Assembly: GCA_910578735.1 (NCBI GenBank)
Contig: CAJTSQ010000058.1
Coordinates: forward strand, 1-8,889
Origin: an uncultured Oscillospiraceae bacterium
Lineage (GTDB): Bacteria > Bacillota > Clostridia > Oscillospirales > Oscillospiraceae
Length of the DNA stretch: 8,889 nucleotides
Direction: 5' to 3'
Below, piece after piece: positions 1 to 6,016 of the stretch. The notes beneath the pieces are model-generated. The model was not told where the DNA came from. It saw nothing but the letters and a program-made list of their open reading frames with translations, and did not search any database. Made by a program: the position numbers and the translations under genes. The stretch's first letter is position 1; every line of letters starts with the position of its first letter.

Positions 1-2
1 AC

Positions 3-848
3 GTGCTGCTGGCCCGTCAGGTGGGCGTGCCCGCCATCGTGGTCTTCCTGAACAAGTGCGACCAGATGGACGACCCCGACCTGCTGGAGCTGGTGGAGAT
101 GGAGGTCCGCGAGACCCTGTCCAGCTACGAGTTCCCCGGCGACGACATCCCCATCATCAAGGGTTCCGCCCTGAACGCCCTGACCTGCGAGTCCGGCGAC
201 GTGAACGACGCTGATTTCGCCTGCATCAAGGAGCTGATGGACGCTGTTGACTCCTATATCCCCACTCCTCCCCGCGACGACTCTCTGCCCTTCCTTATGC
301 CTGTTGAGGACGTGTTCACCATCTCCGGCCGCGGCACCGTGGCTACCGGCCGTGTGGAGCGTGGCCAGCTGAAGGCCGGCGAGACCGTCGACATCGTGGG
401 CCTGCAGGAGGAGAAGAAGTCCACCGTCGTCACCTCTATGGAGATGTTCCGCAAGACTCTGGACTTCATCGAGGCCGGTGACAACGCCGGCTGCCTGCTG
501 CGCGGTATCGCCAAGACCGACATCGAGCGCGGCCAGGTGCTGTGCAAGCCCGGCTCCATTCACCCCCACACCAAGTTCAAGGGCCAGGTTTACGTCCTGT
601 CCAAGGACGAGGGCGGCCGTCACACCCCCTTCTTCAACAACTACCGGCCCCAGTTCTACTTCCGTACCACCGACGTGACCGGCATCATCACTCTGCCCGA
701 GGGCACCGAGATGTGCATGCCCGGCGACAACGTGGACATGGACGTGGAGCTGATCACCCCCATCGCCATCGAGAACGGCCTGCGTTTCGCCATCCGTGAG
801 GGCGGCCGCACCGTCGGCTCCGGCGTGGTTATCGGCATCAACGAGTAA
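3..848 (+). CDS. tuf: Elongation factor Tu, 3' part (5' end outside window)
   Basis: EF-Tu is the GTPase that delivers aminoacyl-tRNA to the ribosomal A site in the cytoplasm. The visible part starts inside the G domain (VLLARQVGVP) and contains the guanine-specificity motif NKCD and the SAL motif (GSAL). Domain 2 follows (VFTISGRGTVATGRVERG), then domain 3 (GGRHTPFF, YRPQFYFRTTDVTG), with the usual ending GSGVVIGINE. About 281 codons are present against roughly 395-400 in the family, so about 115 N-terminal residues, including the P-loop, lie upstream. The first in-frame codon here is an internal GTG, not the start. Codon use is strongly GC-rich, as expected for a highly expressed gene in this genome. 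A strong terminator follows directly. Identification is near certain; whether this is the only tuf copy cannot be seen. Confidence 0.98.
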   Translation: MLLARQVGVPAIVVFLNKCDQMDDPDLLELVEMEVRETLSSYEFPGDDIPIIKGSALNALTCESGDVNDADFACIKELMDAVDSYIPTPPRDDSLPFLMPVEDVFTISGRGTVATGRVERGQLKAGETVDIVGLQEEKKSTVVTSMEMFRKTLDFIEAGDNAGCLLRGIAKTDIERGQVLCKPGSIHPHTKFKGQVYVLSKDEGGRHTPFFNNYRPQFYFRTTDVTGIITLPEGTEMCMPGDNVDMDVELITPIAIENGLRFAIREGGRTVGSGVVIGINE

Positions 849-861
849 GATATAACGCCAT

Positions 862-890
862 AAAAGGACGGGCTCCGGCCCGTCCTTTTT
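862..890 (+). terminator. Rho-independent terminator of tuf
   Basis: GGACGGGC (866-873) pairs perfectly with GCCCGTCC (878-885) around a TCCG tetraloop. It is flanked by AAAA before and TTTTT after. It starts 14 nt after the EF-Tu stop codon and is a classic intrinsic terminator. Confidence 0.95.
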
Positions 891-920
891 CTGAATTTTT
901 GAAATGCGGGAGGGAAGACT

Positions 921-1493
921 TTGAGCGATACAAGAAAAATCAGCGAGGGCCTGAACCTGATGTATGTGGGTAATATCATTATCATTGCTGCTGCTCTGTG
1001 CACGCTGCTTGCCTTGCTGATGCCCTTTCTGGTAATTTTGACGTCACTTGCGATAATCATTGGAGGTGTTGTCTGCCTGGTGGGGCTGGTGAAGCTGCGC
1101 AATGAGCACGGGGACTACATGAATGCTCTGATTGCCTGCGTGCTTGGGATTGTGTTCGGCCTGTTTTCCAACGGAGATTCCACGTTTGCCAATTTTATGT
1201 CTCTGGCCAATACGATATGCACCCTGTTTGAGACGTATTTTGTCATTCGCGGGACCAACAGCTTCCTGCGGGACCGTGGATGCCTGACGGAGGTGTCCAT
1301 GGGCGACAAGGCCTGGAGGTGGCAGCTAATTTCCGCCGTCGCCAGTGTGGCTGCCGCGGTGCTGGCCGCAGTGTCGCTTTTTGCGGCGCCGGGGCTGAGC
1401 ATTGTACTGGTGCTGGGCGTTCTTGGTGTGAGTATTGCCGCGTTAGTATTTTATCTGTCCTATTTGAGGGCGGGCGTTGCGGCGTTGAGCTGA
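921..1493 (+). CDS. Multi-pass membrane protein of unknown function
   Basis: I do not recognise the family. The 190-aa product has about five to six hydrophobic segments, roughly residues 15-33, 36-57, 67-82, 88-109, 132-154 and 157-182. Short charged links such as KLRNEHGDY and RGTNSFLRDRG lie between them, so it should sit in the cytoplasmic membrane. There is no signal peptide and no catalytic motif that I can name. The start is a TTG at 921, chosen because GGGAGGG (908-914) lies 6 nt upstream; no ATG or GTG fits as well. Only about 30 nt separate it from the tuf terminator and I see no clear promoter, so it may depend on read-through or on a promoter inside tuf. Codon use is less GC-biased than in tuf. 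Confident as a gene, unknown as to role. Confidence 0.75.
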   Translation: MSDTRKISEGLNLMYVGNIIIIAAALCTLLALLMPFLVILTSLAIIIGGVVCLVGLVKLRNEHGDYMNALIACVLGIVFGLFSNGDSTFANFMSLANTICTLFETYFVIRGTNSFLRDRGCLTEVSMGDKAWRWQLISAVASVAAAVLAAVSLFAAPGLSIVLVLGVLGVSIAALVFYLSYLRAGVAALS

Positions 1494-1502
1494 AGAAATG
1501 TG

Positions 1503-1535
1503 ATAACCCAGGTGCGCTTGACGGACCTGGGTTAT
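1503..1535 (+). terminator. Stem-loop after the membrane protein, possible weak terminator
   Basis: ATAACCCAGGT (1503-1513) pairs perfectly with ACCTGGGTTAT (1525-1535) around an 11-nt loop, 9 nt after the stop codon. No run of T follows (TGATTTCC), so termination may be weak or factor-assisted. Position supports a 3'-end role. Confidence 0.55.
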
Positions 1536-1567
1536 TGATTTCCAGCAGAAAACTGCCGTTTCTGTGC

Positions 1568-1587
1568 TTTTGTAATTTTTTACAAAA
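1568..1587. promoter_or_regulatory. AT-rich inverted repeat upstream of the PRTase promoter, operator candidate
   Basis: TTTTGTAA (1568-1575) and TTACAAAA (1580-1587) form a perfect 8-bp inverted repeat with a TTTT spacer. It ends 5 nt before the -35 box of the next gene. The size and placement suit a dimeric regulator, but a DNA-level cause is not proven; it could also act as a small hairpin at the end of the upstream transcript. Confidence 0.45.
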
Positions 1588-1592
1588 TTAAC

Positions 1593-1621
1593 TGGACAAA
1601 ACGGGAAAAATATGGTATATT
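1593..1621 (+). promoter_or_regulatory. Sigma-A-type promoter of the PRTase-like gene
   Basis: TGGACA (1593-1598) and TATATT (1616-1621) are each one mismatch from consensus and lie exactly 17 nt apart. Transcription would start near 1628, leaving a leader of about 40 nt before the ATG at 1669. Confidence 0.7.
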
Positions 1622-1668
1622 TAAGAAGAACCAGATGACCCATGTAAGAAGGAAAAGGAGGAATCGCA

Positions 1669-2310
1669 ATGGAGCCCAAGTTTTATAAACTCCCTACTTC
1701 CGTCGGTGACGTAACCCTTCGCGTGGCGCAGGGGCACTTTGCCACCCGGAACAGCCATACGAATTATTTCATCGATGTGACCCGCCAGCAGTCCTGCATC
1801 CGCGACGCGGAGGCGGTGGCCCAGCAGCTGGCCCAGCGCAATCCGGCCCAGCACCTGATAATAGATACCATCCTTTGCATGGACGGCACCCGGGTCATCG
1901 GCACCTGCCTGGCCCAGAAGCTGACCCAGGGCGGCTTCCGGTCCATCAACGCGGGCCGGGAGGTCTATGTCCTCCGGGAGAACTGGGGCACCAGCGGGAA
2001 CCTGATTTTCCGGGACAACGCCAAGCCCATGCTGGAGGGGAAAAATGTCCTGCTTCTGATGGCCTCCGTCACCACGGGCGGCACAGTGCGCAAGGGGATC
2101 CGTTGTGTTGAGCACTACAAGGGGAAGGTGGCAGGTATTGCCGCCATTTACAGCCACCTGAAGGAGATCGACGGTATCCCCATTACATCCCTGTTTGACA
2201 CCAACGACCTGCCCGGCTACGCCAGCTACCTGCCGGATGAGTGTCCTATGTGCCGGGATAAGCAGGAGCTGGACGCGGTGGTGGACAAATTCGGGTATTC
2301 CGCACTCTAA
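1669..2310 (+). CDS. Phosphoribosyltransferase-fold protein with a degenerate PRPP loop
   Basis: The 213-aa protein has the layout of a type I phosphoribosyltransferase of the orotate PRTase-like group. Seen directly: an N-terminal GHFATRNSHTNYFID block (22-36), a core strand LIIDTILCMDG (63-73), and the PRPP-loop position LLLMASVTTGGT (128-139). In catalytic family members this loop is preceded by two acidic residues (VDDVxTTG); here those positions read Met-Ala, while TTGGT is kept. A Cys-Pro-Met-Cys pair lies near the C terminus (192-195). So the fold is likely, but activity on a purine or pyrimidine base is uncertain; it may bind PRPP or a nucleotide as a sensor. The ATG is fixed by AAGGAGG (1655-1661) 7 nt upstream. 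It is flanked by its own promoter and terminator, so it appears monocistronic. Annotation pipelines often call such proteins orotate phosphoribosyltransferase; I would not assign pyrE. Confidence 0.8.
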   Translation: MEPKFYKLPTSVGDVTLRVAQGHFATRNSHTNYFIDVTRQQSCIRDAEAVAQQLAQRNPAQHLIIDTILCMDGTRVIGTCLAQKLTQGGFRSINAGREVYVLRENWGTSGNLIFRDNAKPMLEGKNVLLLMASVTTGGTVRKGIRCVEHYKGKVAGIAAIYSHLKEIDGIPITSLFDTNDLPGYASYLPDECPMCRDKQELDAVVDKFGYSAL

Positions 2311-2317
2311 AAATCCG

Positions 2318-2357
2318 TCAGGGCCTGCCGTCCGGCAGGCCCTGAAAAATTTTCTTT
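2318..2357 (+). terminator. Rho-independent terminator of the PRTase-like gene
   Basis: TCAGGGCCTGCC (2318-2329) pairs over 12 bp with GGCAGGCCCTGA (2334-2345) around a GTCC loop, 8 nt after the stop codon. A short A run precedes the T-rich tract TTTTCTTT. Confidence 0.85.
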
Positions 2358-2377
2358 AGCGGATTAAAATTTGGGGG

Positions 2378-2406
2378 TTGACAAGCGGGGGAGAAGCCGC
2401 TATAAT
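2378..2406 (+). promoter_or_regulatory. Perfect consensus sigma-A promoter of the tryptophan importer operon
   Basis: TTGACA (2378-2383) and TATAAT (2401-2406) both match consensus fully and are separated by 17 nt. The predicted start is near 2413, just ahead of the T-box leader. Strong constitutive initiation with control at elongation is the normal arrangement for T-box operons. Confidence 0.92.
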
Positions 2407-2637
2407 AACCCCAACAACCAAACAGCAACAAACCTTTGAGAAAGAGTAGTAGTCGGCACAGCAAACCTTTCAGAGAGCTCCGGGTGGTGGAATCGGAGCG
2501 GGGCGCGGCCGGGCGAATGGACTTTCGAGGGCGGCTTGAACGGGAAACTAAGTAGATGCCGACGGGGACCCACCCGTTATCCATCGGGCACGCGTGATGG
2601 CGCGTGAAGCGAGCGGACGTTTTCCAAGACGTCAATT

Positions 2638-2671
2638 TGGGTGGTATCGCAGGAGTGCAGCTCTTGTCCCA
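2638..2671 (+). promoter_or_regulatory. T-box antiterminator with 7-nt bulge
   Basis: TGGG (2638-2641) pairs with CCCA (2668-2671). The 7-nt bulge TGGTATC (2642-2648) follows, and GCAGGAG (2649-2655) pairs with CTCTTGT (2661-2667) using two G-U pairs. The bulge bases TGGT would bind the 3' end of uncharged tRNA (NCCA). The canonical TGGNACC is altered to TGGTATC. This fold excludes the overlapping terminator. Confidence 0.85.
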
Positions 2672-2695
2672 TGTGGGATAAGGGGCTGTTTTTTT
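2658..2695 (+). terminator. Regulated terminator of the T-box leader
   Basis: CAGCTCTTGTCCCA (2658-2671) pairs with 2674-2688 with one bulged G, followed by seven T (2689-2695). Its 5' arm is the same stretch used as the 3' arm of the antiterminator, so the two folds are mutually exclusive. Confidence 0.92.
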
Positions 2696-2769
2696 ATACT
2701 CCAACAAAAGGGACCTCGGCACGGCCCCCTCATCTGCCGCCTAAATCTAAAAATTTGGAGGAACCCAAA

Positions 2770-3876
2770 ATGAAAAAAACGAACATGCTGAAAAAGACCC
2801 TGACCCTGGCCCTGTCTCTGGCCATGACACTCTCCCTGGCCGCCTGCGGCGGCGGGAACGGCTCCCAGTCCTCCGGCGGCTCCGTTTCTCAGCCCAAGGG
2901 CGGCGGCTCCAGCGCCCAGCAGCCCGTTCACGAGAAGGCCTACAAGGTGGGCATCGTGAAGTTTACGGACCACGCCTCCCTGAACCAGATTGAGGACAGC
3001 CTCCAGGCCGAGCTGGACCGGCTGGGCGGAGAGCTGGGCGTCACCTTCTACTATGCGGACTACACCGCCTGCGGCCAGGGGGATGGTTCCACCCTTCAGG
3101 CCATCGCCGCCCAGATGGTAGCTGACCAGGTGGACGTGATTGTTCCCATCGCCACCCCCGCCGTCCAGACTACCATGGCGACCACTGAGGACGCCGGCAT
3201 CCCCATCATCTTCTCCGCCGTCTCCGACCCCATCAAGGACGGCATCGTAGCCGACCTGAACGCCCCCGGCGGCAAGGCCACCGGCACCAGCGACGCCCTG
3301 AATACCGAGATGGTAATGGAGCTGATGCTGGCAGCCAACCCGGATATCCAGAAGGTGGGCCTGCTGTACTCCAAGTCGGAGAGCGCCTCCACCAAGCCGG
3401 TGGAGGAGGCCAAGGCCTACCTGGCCGCCAAGGGCATCGCTGTAGAGGAGAAGACGGGCACCAACACCAACGAGATCAGCTCCGCAGTGGACGCCCTGGT
3501 GGCCGCCAAGGTGGACGCCATCTTTACCCCCACCGACAACACCGTCCAGAGCGCCGAGCTGGCCATCTTTGAGAAGCTCCAGGATGCCAAAATCCCCCAC
3601 TACGGCGGCGCCGACTCCTTCGCCCTCAATGGTGCCTTCTGCGGCTACGGCGTGGACTATGTCCAGTTGGGCCAGGCCACCGCGAAGATGGTGGCCGAGC
3701 TGCTGGTCAACGGCGCTGACCCCGCATCCACCCCGGTGCAGATCATGACCGCCGAGAATGCCGTTATCAACACCGAGACCTGCGCCGCCATCGGCATGGA
3801 CCTGGACCAGCTCAAGTCCGCTTTCTCCACGCTGGGCATCAACATCATCGAGACGACAACCAAGCAGGGCTTCTGA
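2770..3876 (+). CDS. trpX: Tryptophan ABC importer, substrate-binding lipoprotein (TrpX family)
   Basis: This is the extracytoplasmic solute-binding subunit. Of 368 residues, the first 26 form a lipoprotein signal: MKKTNMLKK, a hydrophobic stretch, and the lipobox LAAC with Cys26 as the lipidation site. A Gly/Ser-rich linker runs to about residue 53. The rest is an ABC_sub_bind-type periplasmic-binding fold, with VGIVKFTDHASLNQ near its start, a VDVIVPIATPAVQT strand, IIFSAVSDP, and a C-terminal ALNGAFCGYGVDY segment. The start is ATG 2770 with GGAGG at 2757-2761; an in-frame GTG at 2641 lies inside the T-box and is rejected. The family assignment comes from recognition of the fold, and the tryptophan specificity from the TGG T-box upstream. 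The family also includes binding proteins of unknown substrate. Confidence 0.9.
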   Translation: MKKTNMLKKTLTLALSLAMTLSLAACGGGNGSQSSGGSVSQPKGGGSSAQQPVHEKAYKVGIVKFTDHASLNQIEDSLQAELDRLGGELGVTFYYADYTACGQGDGSTLQAIAAQMVADQVDVIVPIATPAVQTTMATTEDAGIPIIFSAVSDPIKDGIVADLNAPGGKATGTSDALNTEMVMELMLAANPDIQKVGLLYSKSESASTKPVEEAKAYLAAKGIAVEEKTGTNTNEISSAVDALVAAKVDAIFTPTDNTVQSAELAIFEKLQDAKIPHYGGADSFALNGAFCGYGVDYVQLGQATAKMVAELLVNGADPASTPVQIMTAENAVINTETCAAIGMDLDQLKSAFSTLGINIIETTTKQGF

Positions 3877-3884
3877 TTCCTGCA

Positions 3885-3905
3885 GGGGCGGCCTGTGGCC
3901 GCCCC
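3885..3905. repeat. GC-rich hairpin 1 between trpX and trpY
   Basis: GGGGCGGCC (3885-3893) and GGCCGCCCC (3897-3905) form a perfect 9-bp stem with a TGT loop. No T tract follows, so it is more likely an mRNA-stabilising or processing structure than a full terminator. Confidence 0.75.
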
Positions 3906-3919
3906 AAAAATTCCCCGGA

Positions 3920-3946
3920 GGGCGGCCCGGAGGCCGCCCCCTACAC
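3920..3946. repeat. GC-rich hairpin 2 between trpX and trpY, ending in CCCCTACA
   Basis: GGGCGGCC (3920-3927) and GGCCGCCC (3932-3939) pair around CGGA and lead into CCTACA. It shares the GGGCGGCC core with the hairpin 15 nt upstream. I recall interspersed palindromes ending in CCCCTACA as common in Oscillospiraceae genomes; that is memory, not a search. Confidence 0.65.
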
Positions 3947-3967
3947 ATCCTTTAGGAGGCGCGAGCC

Positions 3968-4894
3968 ATGCTGTTATCCGTTGAAACCCTGCGCACCGCC
4001 CTGGAGATGGGGGCCATCTACTCCCTGGTGGCCCTGGCCCTGTTTATCAGCTTCTCCATTTTGAACATCGCCGACCTGTCTACCGACGGCTGCTACACCC
4101 TGGGCTTTGCCGTGGGAGCCATTGTCACTCTGGCGGGCCACCCCTTCCTGGCTCTCCCCGCCGCCATGCTGGCGGGGGTGCTGTCCGGCTTTGTAACCGC
4201 CTTCCTCCAGACCAAGCTGGGGGTGGAGAGCATCCTGGCCGGCATTATTGTCAATACGGGGCTGTACACTGTCAACCTGGCGGTGATGGGGTGGTCGTCC
4301 AACCTGTCTATCTTCGGGACGGATACCCTGCTGTCCCTGGCCAAGGGGCTGAGCGAAAACACTGCCTGGACCAGGTGGAGCACCCTCATTGTGCTGGGGG
4401 TCATCCTCACGGCGGCAGCGGTGCTGACGGCCCTGTTCTTCCGCACCCGGCTGGGCCTGTCCATCCGGGCCACCGGGGACAACGCCGACATGGTCCGGGC
4501 CTCCTCCATCAACCCCGCCTTCACCATCACCGTGGGGCTGTGCGTGGCCAACTCCCTTACCGGGCTGGCCGGCTGTCTCACCGGACTGGTGAACAAGAGC
4601 TGCGACATCAACCTGGGCACCGGCATGGTGACGGTGGCCCTGGCCTCCCTCATTATTGGAGAGACCATGTTCGGCCGGTTCTCCATCGGCCTGCGGATTG
4701 TGGGCGTGATTGCGGGCTCCTGCATCTACCGCATCATCATCGCCGTGGCCCTGGCGGCCAACGTGCCCACCGAGTGCTTCAAGCTGGTGTCCGCCCTCAT
4801 CGTGGCGGTAGCCATTGCCATGCCCCAGGGGCGGAAGCTGATTGCCCTCCAGCGGCAGAAGCTGGCCCGGAGAAAGGAGGGCGCCCCATGCTGA
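3968..4894 (+). CDS. trpY: Tryptophan ABC importer, permease (TrpY family)
   Basis: A 308-aa polytopic membrane protein of the branched-chain amino acid/ribose-type (BPD_transp_2) permease fold. It starts with TALEMGAIYSLVALALFISF and has about eight further hydrophobic segments. The cytoplasmic loop TRLGLSIRATGDNADMVRASSI (about residues 159-180) matches the conserved ATPase-contact region of this permease class. The C terminus is basic (RKLIALQRQKLARRKEG). AGGAGG (3954-3959) lies 8 nt before ATG 3968. The stop codon overlaps the start of the ATPase gene by 7 nt (ATGCTGA), so the two are translationally coupled. Two hairpins separate it from the binding-protein gene, which may allow more binding protein than permease to be made. 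Substrate is inferred from the operon. Confidence 0.9.
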   Translation: MLLSVETLRTALEMGAIYSLVALALFISFSILNIADLSTDGCYTLGFAVGAIVTLAGHPFLALPAAMLAGVLSGFVTAFLQTKLGVESILAGIIVNTGLYTVNLAVMGWSSNLSIFGTDTLLSLAKGLSENTAWTRWSTLIVLGVILTAAAVLTALFFRTRLGLSIRATGDNADMVRASSINPAFTITVGLCVANSLTGLAGCLTGLVNKSCDINLGTGMVTVALASLIIGETMFGRFSIGLRIVGVIAGSCIYRIIIAVALAANVPTECFKLVSALIVAVAIAMPQGRKLIALQRQKLARRKEGAPC

Positions 4895-5688
4895 AGCTGA
4901 ACGATATCGCCAAGACCTTCAACCCCGGCACCGTCAACGAGAAGAAGGCGCTGGACGGGGTGAAGCTCCACCTGGCCCCCGGGGACTTTGTCACCGTGGT
5001 GGGCTCCAACGGGGCGGGCAAGTCCACCCTGTTTCACGCCATCGCCGGGGTGTTTTTCCCGGACCGGGGGTCCATCGTGCTGGACGGGAAGGACATCACA
5101 TTCAAGCCCGAGTACCGGCGCAGCCGGGAGCTGGGGCGGCTGTTTCAGGACCCTATGAAGGGCACCGCCCCCCACATGACCATTGAGGAAAATCTGGCCC
5201 TGGCCTATCTGCGCACCGCCAAGCACCAGCACGCCTATTTCAGCCGCACCGGCAAGTCGGACCGGGCCTTTTTCCGGGACCAGCTGGCCAGGCTGGACAT
5301 GGGACTGGAGGACCGGATGGGGCAGCCTGTGGGGCTGCTGTCCGGCGGGCAGCGCCAGGCCCTCACCCTGCTCATGTCCACCATGGTGCCCCCGAAAATC
5401 CTCCTGCTGGACGAGCACACCGCCGCCCTGGACCCGGGCACAGCGGAGAAGGTGCTGAAAATCACCCGGGAGGTGGTGGCGGAACACAAAATCACCACCA
5501 TGATGGTCACCCACAACATGCACCAGGCCCTGGAGCTGGGCAGCCGCACCCTGATGATGGACAGCGGGCGGATCGTTCTGGACGTCCAGGGGGAGGAGCG
5601 GAAGAATATGACCATCGGCGACCTGCTGAAGCGCTTCAAGGCCAAGGTGGGCGAGGATTTGGACAACGATCGGATTTTGCTGTCGTGA
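4888..5688 (+). CDS. trpZ: Tryptophan ABC importer, ATP-binding protein (TrpZ family)
   Basis: A 266-aa ABC ATPase with all motifs intact: Walker A GSNGAGKST (39-47), Q-loop Gln87 in LFQDP, signature LSGGQ (151-155), Walker B ILLLDE (171-176, catalytic Glu176), D-loop ALD (180-182) and switch His209 in VTHNM. Length is typical for a single-domain importer ATPase. The long open frame extends upstream to 4291, but ATG 4888 is the start because AAGGAGG (4874-4880) precedes it by 7 nt and the upstream part is only the permease read in another frame. It drives import by TrpXY at the cytoplasmic face. No intrinsic terminator lies directly after the gene; the nearest one on this strand is at 5912-5949, beyond a sequence-style boundary. 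Confidence 0.93.
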   Translation: MLKLNDIAKTFNPGTVNEKKALDGVKLHLAPGDFVTVVGSNGAGKSTLFHAIAGVFFPDRGSIVLDGKDITFKPEYRRSRELGRLFQDPMKGTAPHMTIEENLALAYLRTAKHQHAYFSRTGKSDRAFFRDQLARLDMGLEDRMGQPVGLLSGGQRQALTLLMSTMVPPKILLLDEHTAALDPGTAEKVLKITREVVAEHKITTMMVTHNMHQALELGSRTLMMDSGRIVLDVQGEERKNMTIGDLLKRFKAKVGEDLDNDRILLS

Positions 5689-5752
5689 ATATGGGCCCGC
5701 CGCAGTTGCTGTCAGCCCCGGAATATCAATACATTTCAAGAGGTTTCAGGTT

Positions 5753-5812
5753 ATGACAAAAATCTTATTTATCTGCCACGGCAGTACACATCCTGTCCTT
5801 GAAAATGGTTGA
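5753..5812 (+). pseudogene. Stub resembling the start of a low-molecular-weight protein tyrosine phosphatase
   Basis: The 19-codon frame reads MTKILFICHG and then STHPVLENG before TGA. Low-molecular-weight tyrosine phosphatases begin almost exactly like this, with the catalytic Cys in CHGNICRSP (CX5R). Here Cys8 is present but the sequence diverges right after CHG, and the CX5R arginine is absent. I infer a gene cut at about 5783 by insertion or deletion. AAGAGG (5738-5743) is a weak possible ribosome site. It could also be chance similarity over ten residues. Confidence 0.4.
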
Positions 5813-5838
5813 TATATCTGGACTTTCAGCAGATACCC

Positions 5839-5872
5839 CCGCAAATGTACTACTTGTTTACTACTTTTGCGG
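5839..5872. repeat. Hairpin containing a TACTACTT direct repeat
   Basis: CCGCAAA (5839-5845) and TTTGCGG (5866-5872) form a 7-bp inverted repeat. Between and partly within the arms TACTACTT occurs twice (5848-5855, 5859-5866), offset by 11 bp, about one helical turn. Such layouts occur at recombinase or initiator binding sites, but no role is shown. Confidence 0.45.
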
Positions 5873-5911
5873 TCTGGACGATAACACCCGCCTCGGCACG
5901 ATATGGACGAT

Positions 5912-5949
5912 AAAGGGCAAGACACAGATAGACGTGCCTTGCCCTTTTT
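5912..5949 (+). terminator. Rho-independent terminator downstream of the importer operon
   Basis: AAAGGGCAAG (5912-5921) pairs with CTTGCCCTTT (5938-5947). The stem continues as CAC/GTG past one mismatch, with loop AGATAGAC, and ends in five T. On + it would stop transcripts coming from trpXYZ or the stub gene. Confidence 0.8.
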
Positions 5950-5954
5950 GCCGT

Positions 5955-6016
5955 TGTTGGCATTTCCGTCGTCGGATAATCCGACAACGGGAAAACCGAC
6001 GTCGGAAAATCCAACA
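5955..6016. repeat. Array of alternating 16-bp-type repeats
   Basis: GTCGGATAATCCGACA (5971-5986) and GTCGGAAAATCCAACA (6001-6016) are direct repeats 30 bp apart, 14 of 16 identical. A looser inverted copy lies at 5955-5970 and another inverted TCGG-like unit at 5987-6000. Within the array are the palindromes GTCGGAT-A-ATCCGAC (5971-5985) and CCGACGTCGG (5996-6005). It may be a protein-binding array or, alternatively, the remains of a repetitive coding tract (next entry). Confidence 0.55.

Larger units (their letters stand above)
2413..2695 (+). ncRNA. T-box riboswitch leader, tRNA-Trp specific (TGG specifier)
   Basis: This leader senses the charging state of a tRNA and aborts transcription unless an uncharged tRNA binds. 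Stem I can be traced. CCT (2433-2435) pairs with AGG (2528-2530) below a GA-rich K-turn. AAAG (2441-2444) pairs with CTTT (2522-2525). AGTAGTA (2445-2451) lies opposite GAATGGA (2515-2521), which holds the specifier TGG at 2518-2520 followed by a purine. GTCGGC (2452-2457) then pairs with 2508-2514 with one bulged G. The AGAGAG distal bulge is at 2472-2477 and the apical stem GCTCCG/CGGAGC follows. AACGGG (2539-2544) can pair with CCCGTT (2573-2578). The T-box sequence GGGTGGTATCGCAG is at 2639-2652. TGG means Trp, which matches the downstream importer. The pairings are by eye, not computed. Confidence 0.93.

Noticed and set aside
2641..2769. Upstream GTG start extending the trpX frame by 43 codons
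   Set aside because: The extension lies within the T-box antiterminator and terminator. It would place the signal peptide inside the protein, and ATG 2770 has its own GGAGG site.
2632..3948. 438-codon open frame on the minus strand opposite trpX
   Set aside because: It mirrors a GC-rich coding gene with a lipobox, good ribosome site and T-box. The translation is Gly/Leu/Val/His-rich low complexity with no recognisable domain.
4291..4887. Upstream extension of the ATPase frame by 199 codons
   Set aside because: It is the permease gene read in another frame, with His/Gly/Pro/Arg-rich nonsense. The real start at 4888 has a strong ribosome site.
5971..6016. CRISPR array
   Set aside because: Only two close direct repeats of about 16 bp with a 14-bp gap and no cas genes; the spacing and number do not fit.
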